NCBI GenBank assembly: GCA_001801215.1
Contig: MGXA01000104.1
Coordinates: 1 to 33,942 of the forward strand
Source of the DNA: Gallionellales bacterium RIFCSPLOWO2_02_FULL_59_110
GTDB lineage: Bacteria; Pseudomonadota; Gammaproteobacteria; Burkholderiales; Gallionellaceae
Reading direction: 5' to 3'
Length of the DNA: 33,942 nucleotides
Of this stretch, positions 9,256-17,807 are shown piece after piece. The translations under genes were made by a program, and so were the position numbers. A model generated the notes under the pieces. It was given only the letters and a program-made list of their open reading frames with translations, did not search any database and had not been told where the DNA came from. How positions within the stretch are numbered: the stretch's first letter is position 1; the number at the start of each line of letters is the position of its first letter.

Positions 9256-10502
9256 TGTTTTCCGATTTGCAAAGAGACTTGAACCAGTGCGCCGCACTTG
9301 GCCTGCTGCGCCAGCGGCGCACGCTGTCCAGCCCGCAGTCGCCGCATATCGTGGTGGACGGGAAGCATTATCTTTCTTTTTGCAGCAACGATTACCTCGG
9401 TCTGGCGAACCACCCGCAGCTCGTCGCCGCGCTGCAACAGGGTGCAGCGCAGTGGGGCGCGGGTGCGGGCGCGGCGCATCTGGTGTGCGGGCATATCGAG
9501 CCGCATCACCGGCTCGAACAGGAACTGGCGGCCTTTGTCGGCAAGCCCGCCGCGCTGCTGTTCTCCACCGGCTACATGGCGAATCTCGGTACGGTGCAGG
9601 CTTTGGTAGGCAAGGGCGACACGGTGTTCGCCGACAAGCTCAACCACGCCTCGCTGAACGACGCGATGCTGCTGTCGCGCGCCGAGGTGAAACGCTATCG
9701 CCATAGCGACATGGCGCAGCTCGCGGCACTGCTCGAACAAACAAAATCCGGGCGGAAGCTGGTCATTACAGATGCGGTGTTCAGCATGGACGGCGACCTC
9801 GCGCCGCTACCTGAATTGCTGGCGCTGTGCGAACAACACGATGCGTGGCTGCTGGCCGACGATGCGCACGGCTTCGGCGTGCTGGGCGAGCAGGGGCGGG
9901 GGTCATTGTTCAACAGCATGCCTCCCATTGGCCAAAAAGAGAAGGGAGAAGGGGGAAGGGAGAAGGGTAACAACAGTGCGCCTTCGCCCTCCCCCCTTCC
10001 CCCTTCCCCCTTCCCGGCGGATTCACCGCGCATCATCTACATGGCGACGCTGGGCAAGGCAGCCGGGGTGTTCGGCGCATTCGTCGCGGCAGAGCGGGTC
10101 GTGATCGATACCATGGTCAATCACGCGCGCAGCTATGTCTACACTACGGCCACACCGCCCGCCTTGGCATGTGCGGTACTGGAGAGCCTGCAACTTATAG
10201 GGCAAGGCGATGCGTTGCGCGAACATCTGTACAAACTGATCGCGCGCCTGCGCGGCGGGCTGGCAGGTTTGCGCTGGGAGCTGATGCCGTCGGATACCGC
10301 GATCCAGCCGTTGCTGGTCGGCGACAATCAGGCGGCGCTGGCATTGAGCGAGGGACTGCGCGAGCGCGGCATCCGGGTTGCGGCGATCCGCCCGCCCACC
10401 GTGCCGCAGGGTACGGCACGCCTGCGCATCACCCTGTCCGCCGCGCATAGCGAAAACGATGTGGAGCAATTGATCGGGGCGTTGCATGAGCTTGCACAGT
10501 AA
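9255..10502 (+). CDS. bioF: 8-amino-7-oxononanoate synthase BioF with a repeat-encoded internal insertion
   Basis: FCSNDYLGLANHP, GAGAAHLVCGH, DDAHGFGVLGEQGRG, ATLGKAAGVFGAF. Confidence 0.95.
   Translation: MFSDLQRDLNQCAALGLLRQRRTLSSPQSPHIVVDGKHYLSFCSNDYLGLANHPQLVAALQQGAAQWGAGAGAAHLVCGHIEPHHRLEQELAAFVGKPAALLFSTGYMANLGTVQALVGKGDTVFADKLNHASLNDAMLLSRAEVKRYRHSDMAQLAALLEQTKSGRKLVITDAVFSMDGDLAPLPELLALCEQHDAWLLADDAHGFGVLGEQGRGSLFNSMPPIGQKEKGEGGREKGNNSAPSPSPLPPSPFPADSPRIIYMATLGKAAGVFGAFVAAERVVIDTMVNHARSYVYTTATPPALACAVLESLQLIGQGDALREHLYKLIARLRGGLAGLRWELMPSDTAIQPLLVGDNQAALALSEGLRERGIRVAAIRPPTVPQGTARLRITLSAAHSENDVEQLIGALHELAQ
9939..10015 (+). repeat. GA/CT palindromic element, copy 1 (inside bioF, in frame)
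   Basis: GAGAAGGGAGAAGGGGGAAGGGAGAAGGG-loop-CCCTCCCCCCTTCCCCCTTCCCCCTTCCC. Confidence 0.85.
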
Positions 10503-10529
10503 CAATAAATTCGCGCAGCGATTCGTTTG

Positions 10530-10629
10530 TTCCCTCTCCCGCCTGCGGGGGATAACCAGCGACTTGGCTGGCGTTGTTTGCCAGGCTAGTCGAATGGCTA
10601 GTAGTTCCATCAGGGTTGGGGAGGGGGAA
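10530..10629. repeat. C/G-rich palindromic repeat, copy C, with hairpin element inside
   Basis: TTCCCTCTCCCGCCTGCGGGGG ... TTGGGGAGGGGGAA flanking hairpin copy 2. Confidence 0.65.
10547..10615 (+). repeat. Hairpin element, copy 2
   Basis: GGGGATAACCAGCGACTTGGCTGGCGTTGTTTGCCAGGCTAGTCGAATGGCTAGTAGTTCCATCAGGG, homologous to the reverse complement of 8815-8888. Confidence 0.8.
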
Positions 10630-10672
10630 ACGTGCATGGCGAAGTTCATTAGTGAGGATGTAAGTGGTCGCC

Positions 10673-11548
10673 ATGCACGTTGACGGTTACGGCAGCGGCG
10701 CGCCGCTGCTGCTGATCCACGGCTGGGGGATGCACGGCGGCATGTGGGGCGGCATCGCGGAACGGTTGGCCGAGCATTTCCGCGTGCTGGCGGTGGATTT
10801 GCCGGGGCACGGCTGGAGCAAGACGGGGAAGGGGCAAGAGGGAAGGGGGAAGGGGAAAGACCAGGTTTTACCCTTCTCGCTTCTCCCTTCCCCCTTCTCC
10901 CTCGATGCCATCGTCGATGAATTGTCCTCGCAGTTCGGTGAACCGCTCGCCGTATGCGGCTGGTCGCTCGGCGGGCAGATCGCACTGCGCTGGGCAGCGC
11001 GCGAACCGGAGAAGATAAAACGCCTGGTGCTGGTGGCGAGCACACCGTGCTTCGTGCGCCGGCCGGGCTGGGAATGCGCGATGGCGCAAGAGACGTTGGC
11101 GGAATTTGCCGCCGCGCTGCAACAGGATTATGCGCTGACGTTGCGGCGCTTCCTCGCGCTACAGGTGCGCGGCAGCGATAATGAGCGCGAGCTGCTGGCG
11201 GCGTTGCGCAGTGCGTTATTCAGCCGTGGCGAGCCGGATCTGGGCGCATTACAAGCTGGGCTGGATATTCTGCGCGACTGCGACCTGCGCAGCGCATTGC
11301 CGGGTATCAGGCAACCCGCACTGGTAGTTTGCGGCGAACGTGATACGCTCACGCCGCCGCAGGCCTCGCATTACTTGGCGGCGCAACTGCCGGATGCGCG
11401 GCTGGCTATCATCAAGGGGGCGGCGCATGCGCCGTTCCTGTCGCACCCGGATGAATTTGTGGTGCATGTGGTGAGTTTCATGCGTGATGCGAACTTAAAC
11501 CCCTCCCAGCCTCCCCTTGTCAGGGGAGGAGAATTGGCTTCCCCCTGA
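10673..11548 (+). CDS. bioH: Pimeloyl-ACP methyl ester esterase BioH with internal and C-terminal repeat-encoded segments
   Basis: LLLIHGWGMHGGMW, VCGWSLGGQIAL, GAAHAPFLSHPDEF (alpha/beta hydrolase), position before bioC. Confidence 0.9.
   Translation: MHVDGYGSGAPLLLIHGWGMHGGMWGGIAERLAEHFRVLAVDLPGHGWSKTGKGQEGRGKGKDQVLPFSLLPSPFSLDAIVDELSSQFGEPLAVCGWSLGGQIALRWAAREPEKIKRLVLVASTPCFVRRPGWECAMAQETLAEFAAALQQDYALTLRRFLALQVRGSDNERELLAALRSALFSRGEPDLGALQAGLDILRDCDLRSALPGIRQPALVVCGERDTLTPPQASHYLAAQLPDARLAIIKGAAHAPFLSHPDEFVVHVVSFMRDANLNPSQPPLVRGGELASP
10825..10903 (+). repeat. GA/CT palindromic element, copy 2 (inside bioH, in frame)
   Basis: GGGGAAGGGGCAAGAGGGAAGGGGGAAGGGGAAAGACCAGGTTTTACCCTTCTCGCTTCTCCCTTCCCCCTTCTCCCTC. 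Confidence 0.85.
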
Positions 11549-11568
11549 TAAGGGGGATTGAGGGGGTT
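11497..11568. repeat. BIME-like C/G-rich palindromic repeat, copy D
   Basis: AAACCCCTCCCAGCCTCCCCTTGTCAGGGGAGGAGAATTGGCTTCCCCCTGATAAGGGGGATTGAGGGGGTT; contains the bioH stop codon. Confidence 0.8.
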
Positions 11569-11594
11569 GAGCGGGATGAATAAAGGGCAGTAAA

Positions 11595-12467
11595 TTGAAC
11601 GAATTTGAAATAGACAAAAAACAAATGCGCCGCGCCTTCAATCGCGCGGCGGCAGACTACGACGAAGCGGCGGTGTTGCAACGCGAGGTGTGCAAACGCA
11701 TGTTGGAGCGGCTGGAGTACATCAAGCTGCACCCGGCACGCATCCTTGATGCGGGCAGCGGCACTGGCTGGGGCGCGCGCCAGCTCGCGGAGAAATATCC
11801 GGCGGCGCAGATCGCCTCGCTGGATATCGCGATCGGCATGTTGCATGCGGCGCGCAGCCGCTCCGGCTGGTGGCGCAAACTGTTCAGCGGCGCACAGCAG
11901 ATGCAGGTATGCGGCGACATCGAGGCGCTGCCCTTGGCCGCCAGCAGTGTCGAGATGGTGTGGTCGAATCTGGCGCTACAGTGGTGCAACGACCTTCCCG
12001 CAGCCTTCGTCGGGTTGCACCGCGTGCTGAAAGCGGATGGGCTGCTGATGTTCAGCACCTTCGGCCCGGACACGCTGAAGGAATTAAGGCTGGCTTTCGG
12101 CGGCGTAGACAGCCACAATCACCTGAACCGTTTCGCCGACATGCACGACATCGGCGACATGCTGGTGGATGCCGGTTTTGCCGAGCCGGTGATGGACATG
12201 GAATATCTGACCCTGACTTACGACGACGTGCGCGGCGTGTTGCTTGACCTGAAGCGCATCGGCGCGCACAACGCCACCGCCGGGCGTGGCCGGGGACTGA
12301 TGGGGAAAAATGCCTGGGCGCGTTTGCTGGAAAATTACGAGCGGTTGCGCCGCGACGGCAAACTGCCCGCCACCTACGAGGTGGTGTACGGCCATGCGTG
12401 GAAGCCGCAGCCGCGCACGACGCAGGATGGCGCGGCGATCATCCATACTTCATTCAAAATGAAATGA
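11595..12467 (+). CDS. bioC: Malonyl-ACP O-methyltransferase BioC (TTG start)
   Basis: FNRAAADYDEAAVLQREV, ILDAGSGTGWGARQLAEKYP (SAM motif), cluster context. Confidence 0.92.
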   Translation: MNEFEIDKKQMRRAFNRAAADYDEAAVLQREVCKRMLERLEYIKLHPARILDAGSGTGWGARQLAEKYPAAQIASLDIAIGMLHAARSRSGWWRKLFSGAQQMQVCGDIEALPLAASSVEMVWSNLALQWCNDLPAAFVGLHRVLKADGLLMFSTFGPDTLKELRLAFGGVDSHNHLNRFADMHDIGDMLVDAGFAEPVMDMEYLTLTYDDVRGVLLDLKRIGAHNATAGRGRGLMGKNAWARLLENYERLRRDGKLPATYEVVYGHAWKPQPRTTQDGAAIIHTSFKMK

Positions 12468-13144
12468 ACTACTTCATCACCGGCACCGATACGGGCGTGG
12501 GCAAGACGCTGATCAGCTGCGCGCTGCTGCACGGCTTTGCCGCGCGGGGCAAGAGCGTGGTCGGCATGAAGCCGGTGGCGGCGGGTTGCGATGAGCGCGG
12601 CCAGCACGAGGACGTCAGGCAACTGCGCGCCGCCAGCAACATTCTGGCCAGCGGCGGGCAGATCAACCCGTATTGCCTCGCGCAGCCCGTCGCGCCGCTG
12701 CTGGCCGCGCGCTTCGCCGGCATCCGCATCAACTTCGCGCGCATCGAGGAATCGTTCTCCGAGCTGAACGCGCAGGCAGAGGTGGTGATCGTGGAAGGCG
12801 CGGGCGGTTTTTGCGTGCCGTTGAACGACGAGCAGGACAGCGCGGATCTGGCGCAGCAGTTGGGGTTGCCGGTTGTGTTGGTGGTGGGGATGCGGCTGGG
12901 CTGTCTGAACCACGCGCTGCTCACGGTCGGGGCGATTGCCGCGCGCGGCCTGACGCTGGCTGGCTGGGTGGCGAACATGCTGGATGCGGATATGGCGATG
13001 CCGCAGGAAAATATCGCCGCGTTGCGCCAGCGCATTCATGCGCCCCTGCTGGGCATCGTGCCGCATCTGGAACATCCGGATGCGCGCGAGGTCGCCTCGT
13101 TCCTGAATCTGGCATCGCTGGAGCAGGCGGATCTGCATGACTGA
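12464..13144 (+). CDS. bioD: Dethiobiotin synthetase BioD
   Basis: MNYFITGTDTGVGKTLISCALL P-loop, KPVAAGC, VEGAGGFCVPL; ATGA overlap with bioC. Confidence 0.95.
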   Translation: MNYFITGTDTGVGKTLISCALLHGFAARGKSVVGMKPVAAGCDERGQHEDVRQLRAASNILASGGQINPYCLAQPVAPLLAARFAGIRINFARIEESFSELNAQAEVVIVEGAGGFCVPLNDEQDSADLAQQLGLPVVLVVGMRLGCLNHALLTVGAIAARGLTLAGWVANMLDADMAMPQENIAALRQRIHAPLLGIVPHLEHPDAREVASFLNLASLEQADLHD

Positions 13145-13156
13145 GTCCAACATCGT

Positions 13157-13235
13157 AGCCCGCATGAAGCGTAGCGTAATGCGGGGGGCAGGTGAAAAAA
13201 TTGTTTCCCGGATCCCACCCCGTTTCATCCGGGCA
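13157..13235. repeat. REP-like pair in inverted orientation
   Basis: AGCCCGCATGAAGCGTAGCGTAATGCGGG and reverse-oriented CCCGGATCCCACCCCGTTTCATCCGGGC. Confidence 0.65.
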
Positions 13236-13257
13236 CAAAGTGGGCAGGCGGGCGGAT

Positions 13258-13968
13258 ATGACTGAATTCGGCATCGTCGCGGTATTCTTCGTCGGGCTGC
13301 TCGGCGGTGTGCATTGCCTCGGCATGTGCGGCAGCATCGTCGGCATGTTTGCCGCGCAACTGCCCAACAAAATAACCCGCTGGCCGTTCCATCTGGCGTA
13401 TAACGGCGGGCGGCTGGCGAGCTACATGGTGGCCGGCGCGCTGGTCGGCGCGATAGGGCAGGCCGGGCTGCTGCTGCGCGATGCGGTGCCGGTGCAGCAT
13501 CTGTTGTTCGCGCTGTCCAGCCTGATGCTGATCGCGCTGGGGCTGTATCTTGCCGGCATCTGGAGCGTGGTGCGGCGCATCGAACGGATCGGCGGCGCGC
13601 TGTGGCGGCATCTCCAGCCGCTCACGCGCGGCCTGCTGCCGGTCGCCACGCCCACGCGCGCCCTGCTGCTCGGCATGTTGTGGGGCTGGTTGCCGTGCGG
13701 CCTGGTGTACAGCGTGCTGGTCACCGCGCTGGCGAGCGGAAGCGCGCAAAGCGGGGCGCTGACGATGCTAGCGTTCGGCCTCGGCACCCTGCCGAATTTG
13801 CTGGCGATCGGGCTGTTCTGGGAGAATGCACGGCGCTGGGCGCAGTCGCCGCGCGTGCGGCTGGCCGCCGGGCTGCTGGTGGCCGGATTCGGCGTGTATG
13901 GCCTGATCAAAGTAGGGTACACTTTTTATTTTTACGGATGGACGGGAAGTTGTCATGTTGATGCGTAA
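13258..13968 (+). CDS. Sulfite exporter TauE/SafE-like (UreH-type) membrane protein
   Basis: FFVGLLGGVHCLGMCGSIVGMF, multiple TM segments, GWLPCGLVYSVL. Confidence 0.8.
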   Translation: MTEFGIVAVFFVGLLGGVHCLGMCGSIVGMFAAQLPNKITRWPFHLAYNGGRLASYMVAGALVGAIGQAGLLLRDAVPVQHLLFALSSLMLIALGLYLAGIWSVVRRIERIGGALWRHLQPLTRGLLPVATPTRALLLGMLWGWLPCGLVYSVLVTALASGSAQSGALTMLAFGLGTLPNLLAIGLFWENARRWAQSPRVRLAAGLLVAGFGVYGLIKVGYTFYFYGWTGSCHVDA

Positions 13969-14124
13969 AATCCAAAACTTCGTCGCCATACGGCGTTGCG
14001 CTCAAAAAATCTTGCTTGCATATAACCCATATGCGGCGCGGCGATTTTTATGCGAGCAGCCTTTGCAAGGCTTGCCTGCTTACCCCACTTCGCGCGCCTT
14101 GTCTGGCTTAGAAGTTTTGAATTT
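13968..14124. repeat. 157-bp segment bounded by a near-perfect inverted repeat
   Basis: AAATCCAAAACTTC (13968-13981) and GAAGTTTTGAATTT (14111-14124), 13/14 complementary; inner palindrome AGCCTTTGCAAGGCT. Confidence 0.5.
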
Positions 14125-14138
14125 GATAGGTACCCTTG

Positions 14139-14717
14139 ATGCGTAAATTATTTATTTTGTTGTTGGTTGCGCTGCTGGCCGGTTGCGAAAAACCCAAACT
14201 GCCTTCGCCGTTCCATGCCAGCGACATTGGCGCGATGTTTACGCAAGCCGATTTCCGCCTGACCGACCATAACGGCAAGACGCGCACGCTGGCGGATTTT
14301 CGCGGCAAGGCGGTGGCGCTGTTCTTCGGTTACACCCAATGCCCGGATGTGTGCCCCACCACGTTGGCCGATCTCGCGCAGGCGATGCGTTTGCTCGGAA
14401 AAGATGCCGACAAGGTGCAGGTGCTGTTCATCACCGTCGATCCGGAGCGCGATACGCCGGAGTTGCTGGCGCAATATGTTCCCGCCTTCCACCCGTCGTT
14501 CCTCGGGCTGTACGGCGATGCGCAGGCCACGGCGCAGGCCGCCAAGGCGTTTTACGTGGGTTACGACAAGCGGCCTACGGCATCGGGCTACAATATGGAT
14601 CACAGCGTCGGCACGTTCCTTGTCGACCCGAGCGGCAAGGTGCGTCTGCGCGCGCCTCATGCGCAAAGCGCCGACAGGTTCGCCGACGATATCCGGCTGC
14701 TGCTCGGCGGGGCGTGA
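14139..14717 (+). CDS. SCO1/SenC family copper-binding lipoprotein
   Basis: Lipobox LLAGCEK, FGYTQCPDVCPTTL (CxxxC), TVDPERDTPELL. Confidence 0.92.
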   Translation: MRKLFILLLVALLAGCEKPKLPSPFHASDIGAMFTQADFRLTDHNGKTRTLADFRGKAVALFFGYTQCPDVCPTTLADLAQAMRLLGKDADKVQVLFITVDPERDTPELLAQYVPAFHPSFLGLYGDAQATAQAAKAFYVGYDKRPTASGYNMDHSVGTFLVDPSGKVRLRAPHAQSADRFADDIRLLLGGA

Positions 14718-14765
14718 TACCGGGCCTTCGGATACAATAAAGCCCAAGCTCAGGGAGTACGTACA

Positions 14766-15440
14766 ATGAAAATGCTGCTGGTTGACGATCACGTATTGTT
14801 CCGCGAAGGAATGCGTTATGTGCTGCAACAGCTGGATGGTGAGGAAACTGAGATTCTCGAGGCGGGGAATTTTCAGGACGGCCTGAAGATCGCCGCACAG
14901 CACCCCGAGCTGGATCTGGCGCTGCTGGACTTGAACATGCCGGGCAGCGAAGGGCCGGTTTCCATCCGGTATTTTCATCAGTGTTACCCGCATATTCCGG
15001 TCGTGGTGGTTTCCGGCGAAGATGGCTGCGGCTATATGGAAAAGGTGATGAGTTACGGCGCACTGGGCTTTATACACAAGAGCTCGACCGCCCACGTGAT
15101 GCTGGGCGCGCTGAATCTGGTGCTTTCCGGCGGAGTGTACATCCCGCCGGAAATATTGCGGCAGCATAGCTTGCTGATGCAGGATAAAGAAGCGGATCAC
15201 CTGGATAAGCGCTGTCAGAATACCAACGAATATGGCCTGACGCCGCGCCAGATGCAGGTGCTGACGCATATCGCGGCAGGGCTGTCCAATAAGGAAATCG
15301 CCGAAGCGGTCTGCCTCGCCGAGGGAACCGTCAAGATTCACGTGGCGGGAATTTTCAATACCCTGCGTGTGGGCAACCGCATTGAAGCGGTGCGTGTGGC
15401 CGAGAAACTCGGGTTGCTCGATAAGCCTTCTCATGGCTGA
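14766..15440 (+). CDS. NarL/FixJ-type response regulator (REC + LuxR HTH)
   Basis: [60 protein letters not shown]. Confidence 0.92.
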   Translation: MKMLLVDDHVLFREGMRYVLQQLDGEETEILEAGNFQDGLKIAAQHPELDLALLDLNMPGSEGPVSIRYFHQCYPHIPVVVVSGEDGCGYMEKVMSYGALGFIHKSSTAHVMLGALNLVLSGGVYIPPEILRQHSLLMQDKEADHLDKRCQNTNEYGLTPRQMQVLTHIAAGLSNKEIAEAVCLAEGTVKIHVAGIFNTLRVGNRIEAVRVAEKLGLLDKPSHG

Positions 15441-17700
15441 AGCCGATAACATCCAGCCCGGCGGCAAAGTGTTCGGCCTGTTGCGCGAATCGCGCTGGTT
15501 GTTGCTGGTGGCATGCGCGCTGTATTTTACCGTGGCGCTGTATGGCTATGATCGCGCCGATCCGGCCTGGTCGCATAGCGCCAGCGGCGCCCTGACCGCC
15601 AATCCCGGCGGGGCGCTGGGCGCATATCTCTCCGATCTGCTGTTTTACCTATTCGGTTTTTCCGCCTGGTGGTGGGTGCTGTTCATGCTGCAACGCGTCT
15701 GGGCGGGGTATCACGAACTGCGTCCCGGCAGCATCTTCGACAAGCGCGCCTTGTGGATATCGGTTGCGGGGTTTGCGGTGCTGCTGCTGGCCAGCAGCGC
15801 GCTCGAGGCGATCCGCATGTACACGCTGGAGGCCGCGTTGCCGCAGGCGCCCGGCGGAATGTTCGGCGCGCTGATCGGCGACGCGCTGACGCGCCTGCTC
15901 GGGTTTACCGGCGCGACCCTGCTGCTGCTGGCGCTGATTGCCGCCGGCTTCAGCGTATTCAGCGGCTTGTCCTGGCTGCGCTTCATGGACTGGCTGGGCG
16001 CAACGCTGGAAAATACCTACCAGCGCGCACGCCTTGCCTGGCAGACGCGGCAGGATCGGCGCATCGGCGCGCAGGCGATGAGCGAGCGCGTCGCCGTGGT
16101 CGAGGAAGAAAAAAAACGCGTCGAGGAGCATCAGCCGATCCATATCGAGATGGCGGTCACCGAAGTGGCGAAGTCGTCGCGGGTGATCGAGGAGAGGCAG
16201 GTGCCGCTGTTCTCTGATATGCCGGATTCGCCTTTGCCGCCGCTGCATTTGCTGGATCAGGCGACGCAGCAGGTCGAGGCGGTGTCTGCCGACACACTGG
16301 AATTCACCTCGCGTCTCATCGAGCGCAAGCTCAAAGATTTCGGTGTGGAAGTGAAAGTGGTCGCCGCCTATCCCGGTCCGGTAATCACGCGCTACGAGAT
16401 CGATCCGGCGGTCGGCGTGAAGGGCAGCCAGATCACCAATCTGGTGAAGGATCTGGCGCGCGCGCTGTCGGTGGTGAGCATCCGGCTGGTGGAGACCATT
16501 CCGGGCAAGACCTACATGGCGCTGGAGCTGCCCAATCCGAAACGTCAGATGGTGCACCTGTCGGAAATCCTCGGCTCGCAGGTGTATGCCGACATGAGTT
16601 CGGCGCTGACCATGGCGATGGGCAAGGATATTTCCGGCAAGCCGGTGGTCGCCGATCTGGCCAAAATGCCCCATGTGCTGGTCGCGGGCACCACCGGCTC
16701 GGGCAAGTCGGTGGCGATCAACGCGATGATCCTGAGCCTGCTGTACAAGAGCACGCCGCAACAGGTGCGCCTGCTGCTGGTCGATCCGAAGATGCTCGAA
16801 TTGTCGGTGTATGAGGGCATTCCGCACCTGCTCTGCCCGGTGGTCACCGACATGCGCCAGGCCGCCTCTGGGCTCAACTGGTGCGTGCAGGAAATGGACC
16901 GGCGCTACCGGCTGATGTCGCATTTTGGCGTGCGCAACATCGCCGGATTCAACCAGAAATTCCGCGATGCGGCCAAAGCCGGGCAGCCGCTGACCAACCC
17001 GTTCACGCTGACGCCGGAGAGCCCGGAGCCGCTCGAAGAATTGCCGCTGATCGTGGTGTTTATCGACGAGCTCGCCGACCTGATGATGGTGGTCGGCAAG
17101 AAAATCGAGGAGCTGATCGCGCGCCTCGCGCAGAAGGCGCGCGCCTCCGGCATCCACCTCGTGCTTGCGACGCAGCGCCCCTCGGTGGATGTGATCACCG
17201 GGCTTATAAAAGCCAACGTGCCGACGCGCGTGGCGTTCCAGGTGTCGAGCAAAATCGACTCGCGCACCATCCTCGACCAGATGGGCGCGGAAGCGCTGCT
17301 CGGGCAGGGCGACATGCTCTATCTGCCGCCCGGCACCGGCTATCCGCAGCGCGTCCACGGCGCGTTCGTCTCCGACCAGGAAGTGCACCGCGTCGCCGAA
17401 TACCTCAAGGCGCTCGGCGAACCGAATTACATCGACGGCGTGCTGAATTCGCTGGAAGAAGCGGATGAGGGCGGCGAAGGCGGTCCAAGCCTGGATGCCG
17501 AAGCCGATCCGCTGTATGACCAGGCGGTTGAAATCGTGGTCAAAAACCGCCGCGCCTCGATCTCCCTGGTGCAGCGCCATTTACGGATAGGATACAACCG
17601 CGCCGCGCGGCTGGTCGAACAGATGGAAGCGGCCGGGATAGTCTCTGCGATGCAGAGCAACGGCAACCGCGAAGTGATCGCGCCTAATCGGGAAGGGTGA
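15433..17700 (+). CDS. ftsK: DNA translocase FtsK
   Basis: N-terminal TM helices, [21 protein letters not shown] Walker A, C-terminal gamma winged helix. Confidence 0.95.
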   Translation: MAEADNIQPGGKVFGLLRESRWLLLVACALYFTVALYGYDRADPAWSHSASGALTANPGGALGAYLSDLLFYLFGFSAWWWVLFMLQRVWAGYHELRPGSIFDKRALWISVAGFAVLLLASSALEAIRMYTLEAALPQAPGGMFGALIGDALTRLLGFTGATLLLLALIAAGFSVFSGLSWLRFMDWLGATLENTYQRARLAWQTRQDRRIGAQAMSERVAVVEEEKKRVEEHQPIHIEMAVTEVAKSSRVIEERQVPLFSDMPDSPLPPLHLLDQATQQVEAVSADTLEFTSRLIERKLKDFGVEVKVVAAYPGPVITRYEIDPAVGVKGSQITNLVKDLARALSVVSIRLVETIPGKTYMALELPNPKRQMVHLSEILGSQVYADMSSALTMAMGKDISGKPVVADLAKMPHVLVAGTTGSGKSVAINAMILSLLYKSTPQQVRLLLVDPKMLELSVYEGIPHLLCPVVTDMRQAASGLNWCVQEMDRRYRLMSHFGVRNIAGFNQKFRDAAKAGQPLTNPFTLTPESPEPLEELPLIVVFIDELADLMMVVGKKIEELIARLAQKARASGIHLVLATQRPSVDVITGLIKANVPTRVAFQVSSKIDSRTILDQMGAEALLGQGDMLYLPPGTGYPQRVHGAFVSDQEVHRVAEYLKALGEPNYIDGVLNSLEEADEGGEGGPSLDAEADPLYDQAVEIVVKNRRASISLVQRHLRIGYNRAARLVEQMEAAGIVSAMQSNGNREVIAPNREG

Positions 17701-17707
17701 AGAAAGC

Positions 17708-17791
17708 AAGGGGAAGGGATAAGGGGGAAGAGGGAAGGGTAAAACCTTCGGGTCGCAGTTACCCTTCTCCCTTCACTCTTCTCCCTTCTCC
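17708..17791 (+). repeat. GA/CT palindromic element, copy 3 (ftsK-lolA intergenic)
   Basis: AAGGGGAAGGGATAAGGGGGAAGAGGGAAGGGTAAAACCTTCGGGTCGCAGTTACCCTTCTCCCTTCACTCTTCTCCCTTCTCC. Confidence 0.85.
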
Positions 17792-17807
17792 AACTCAGGT
17801 ATAAAGC

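Noticed and set aside
15649-17580. 643-aa minus-strand ORF antisense to ftsK
   Set aside because: Shadow ORF of a high-GC coding strand; His/Arg/Gln-rich translation without recognisable domains, while the + strand is clearly FtsK.
17708-17791. Rho-independent terminator for ftsK
   Set aside because: Arms are very long and purine/pyrimidine homopolymeric with no 3' U-tract, and homologous copies lie inside bioF and bioH, so terminator function is not the best explanation.
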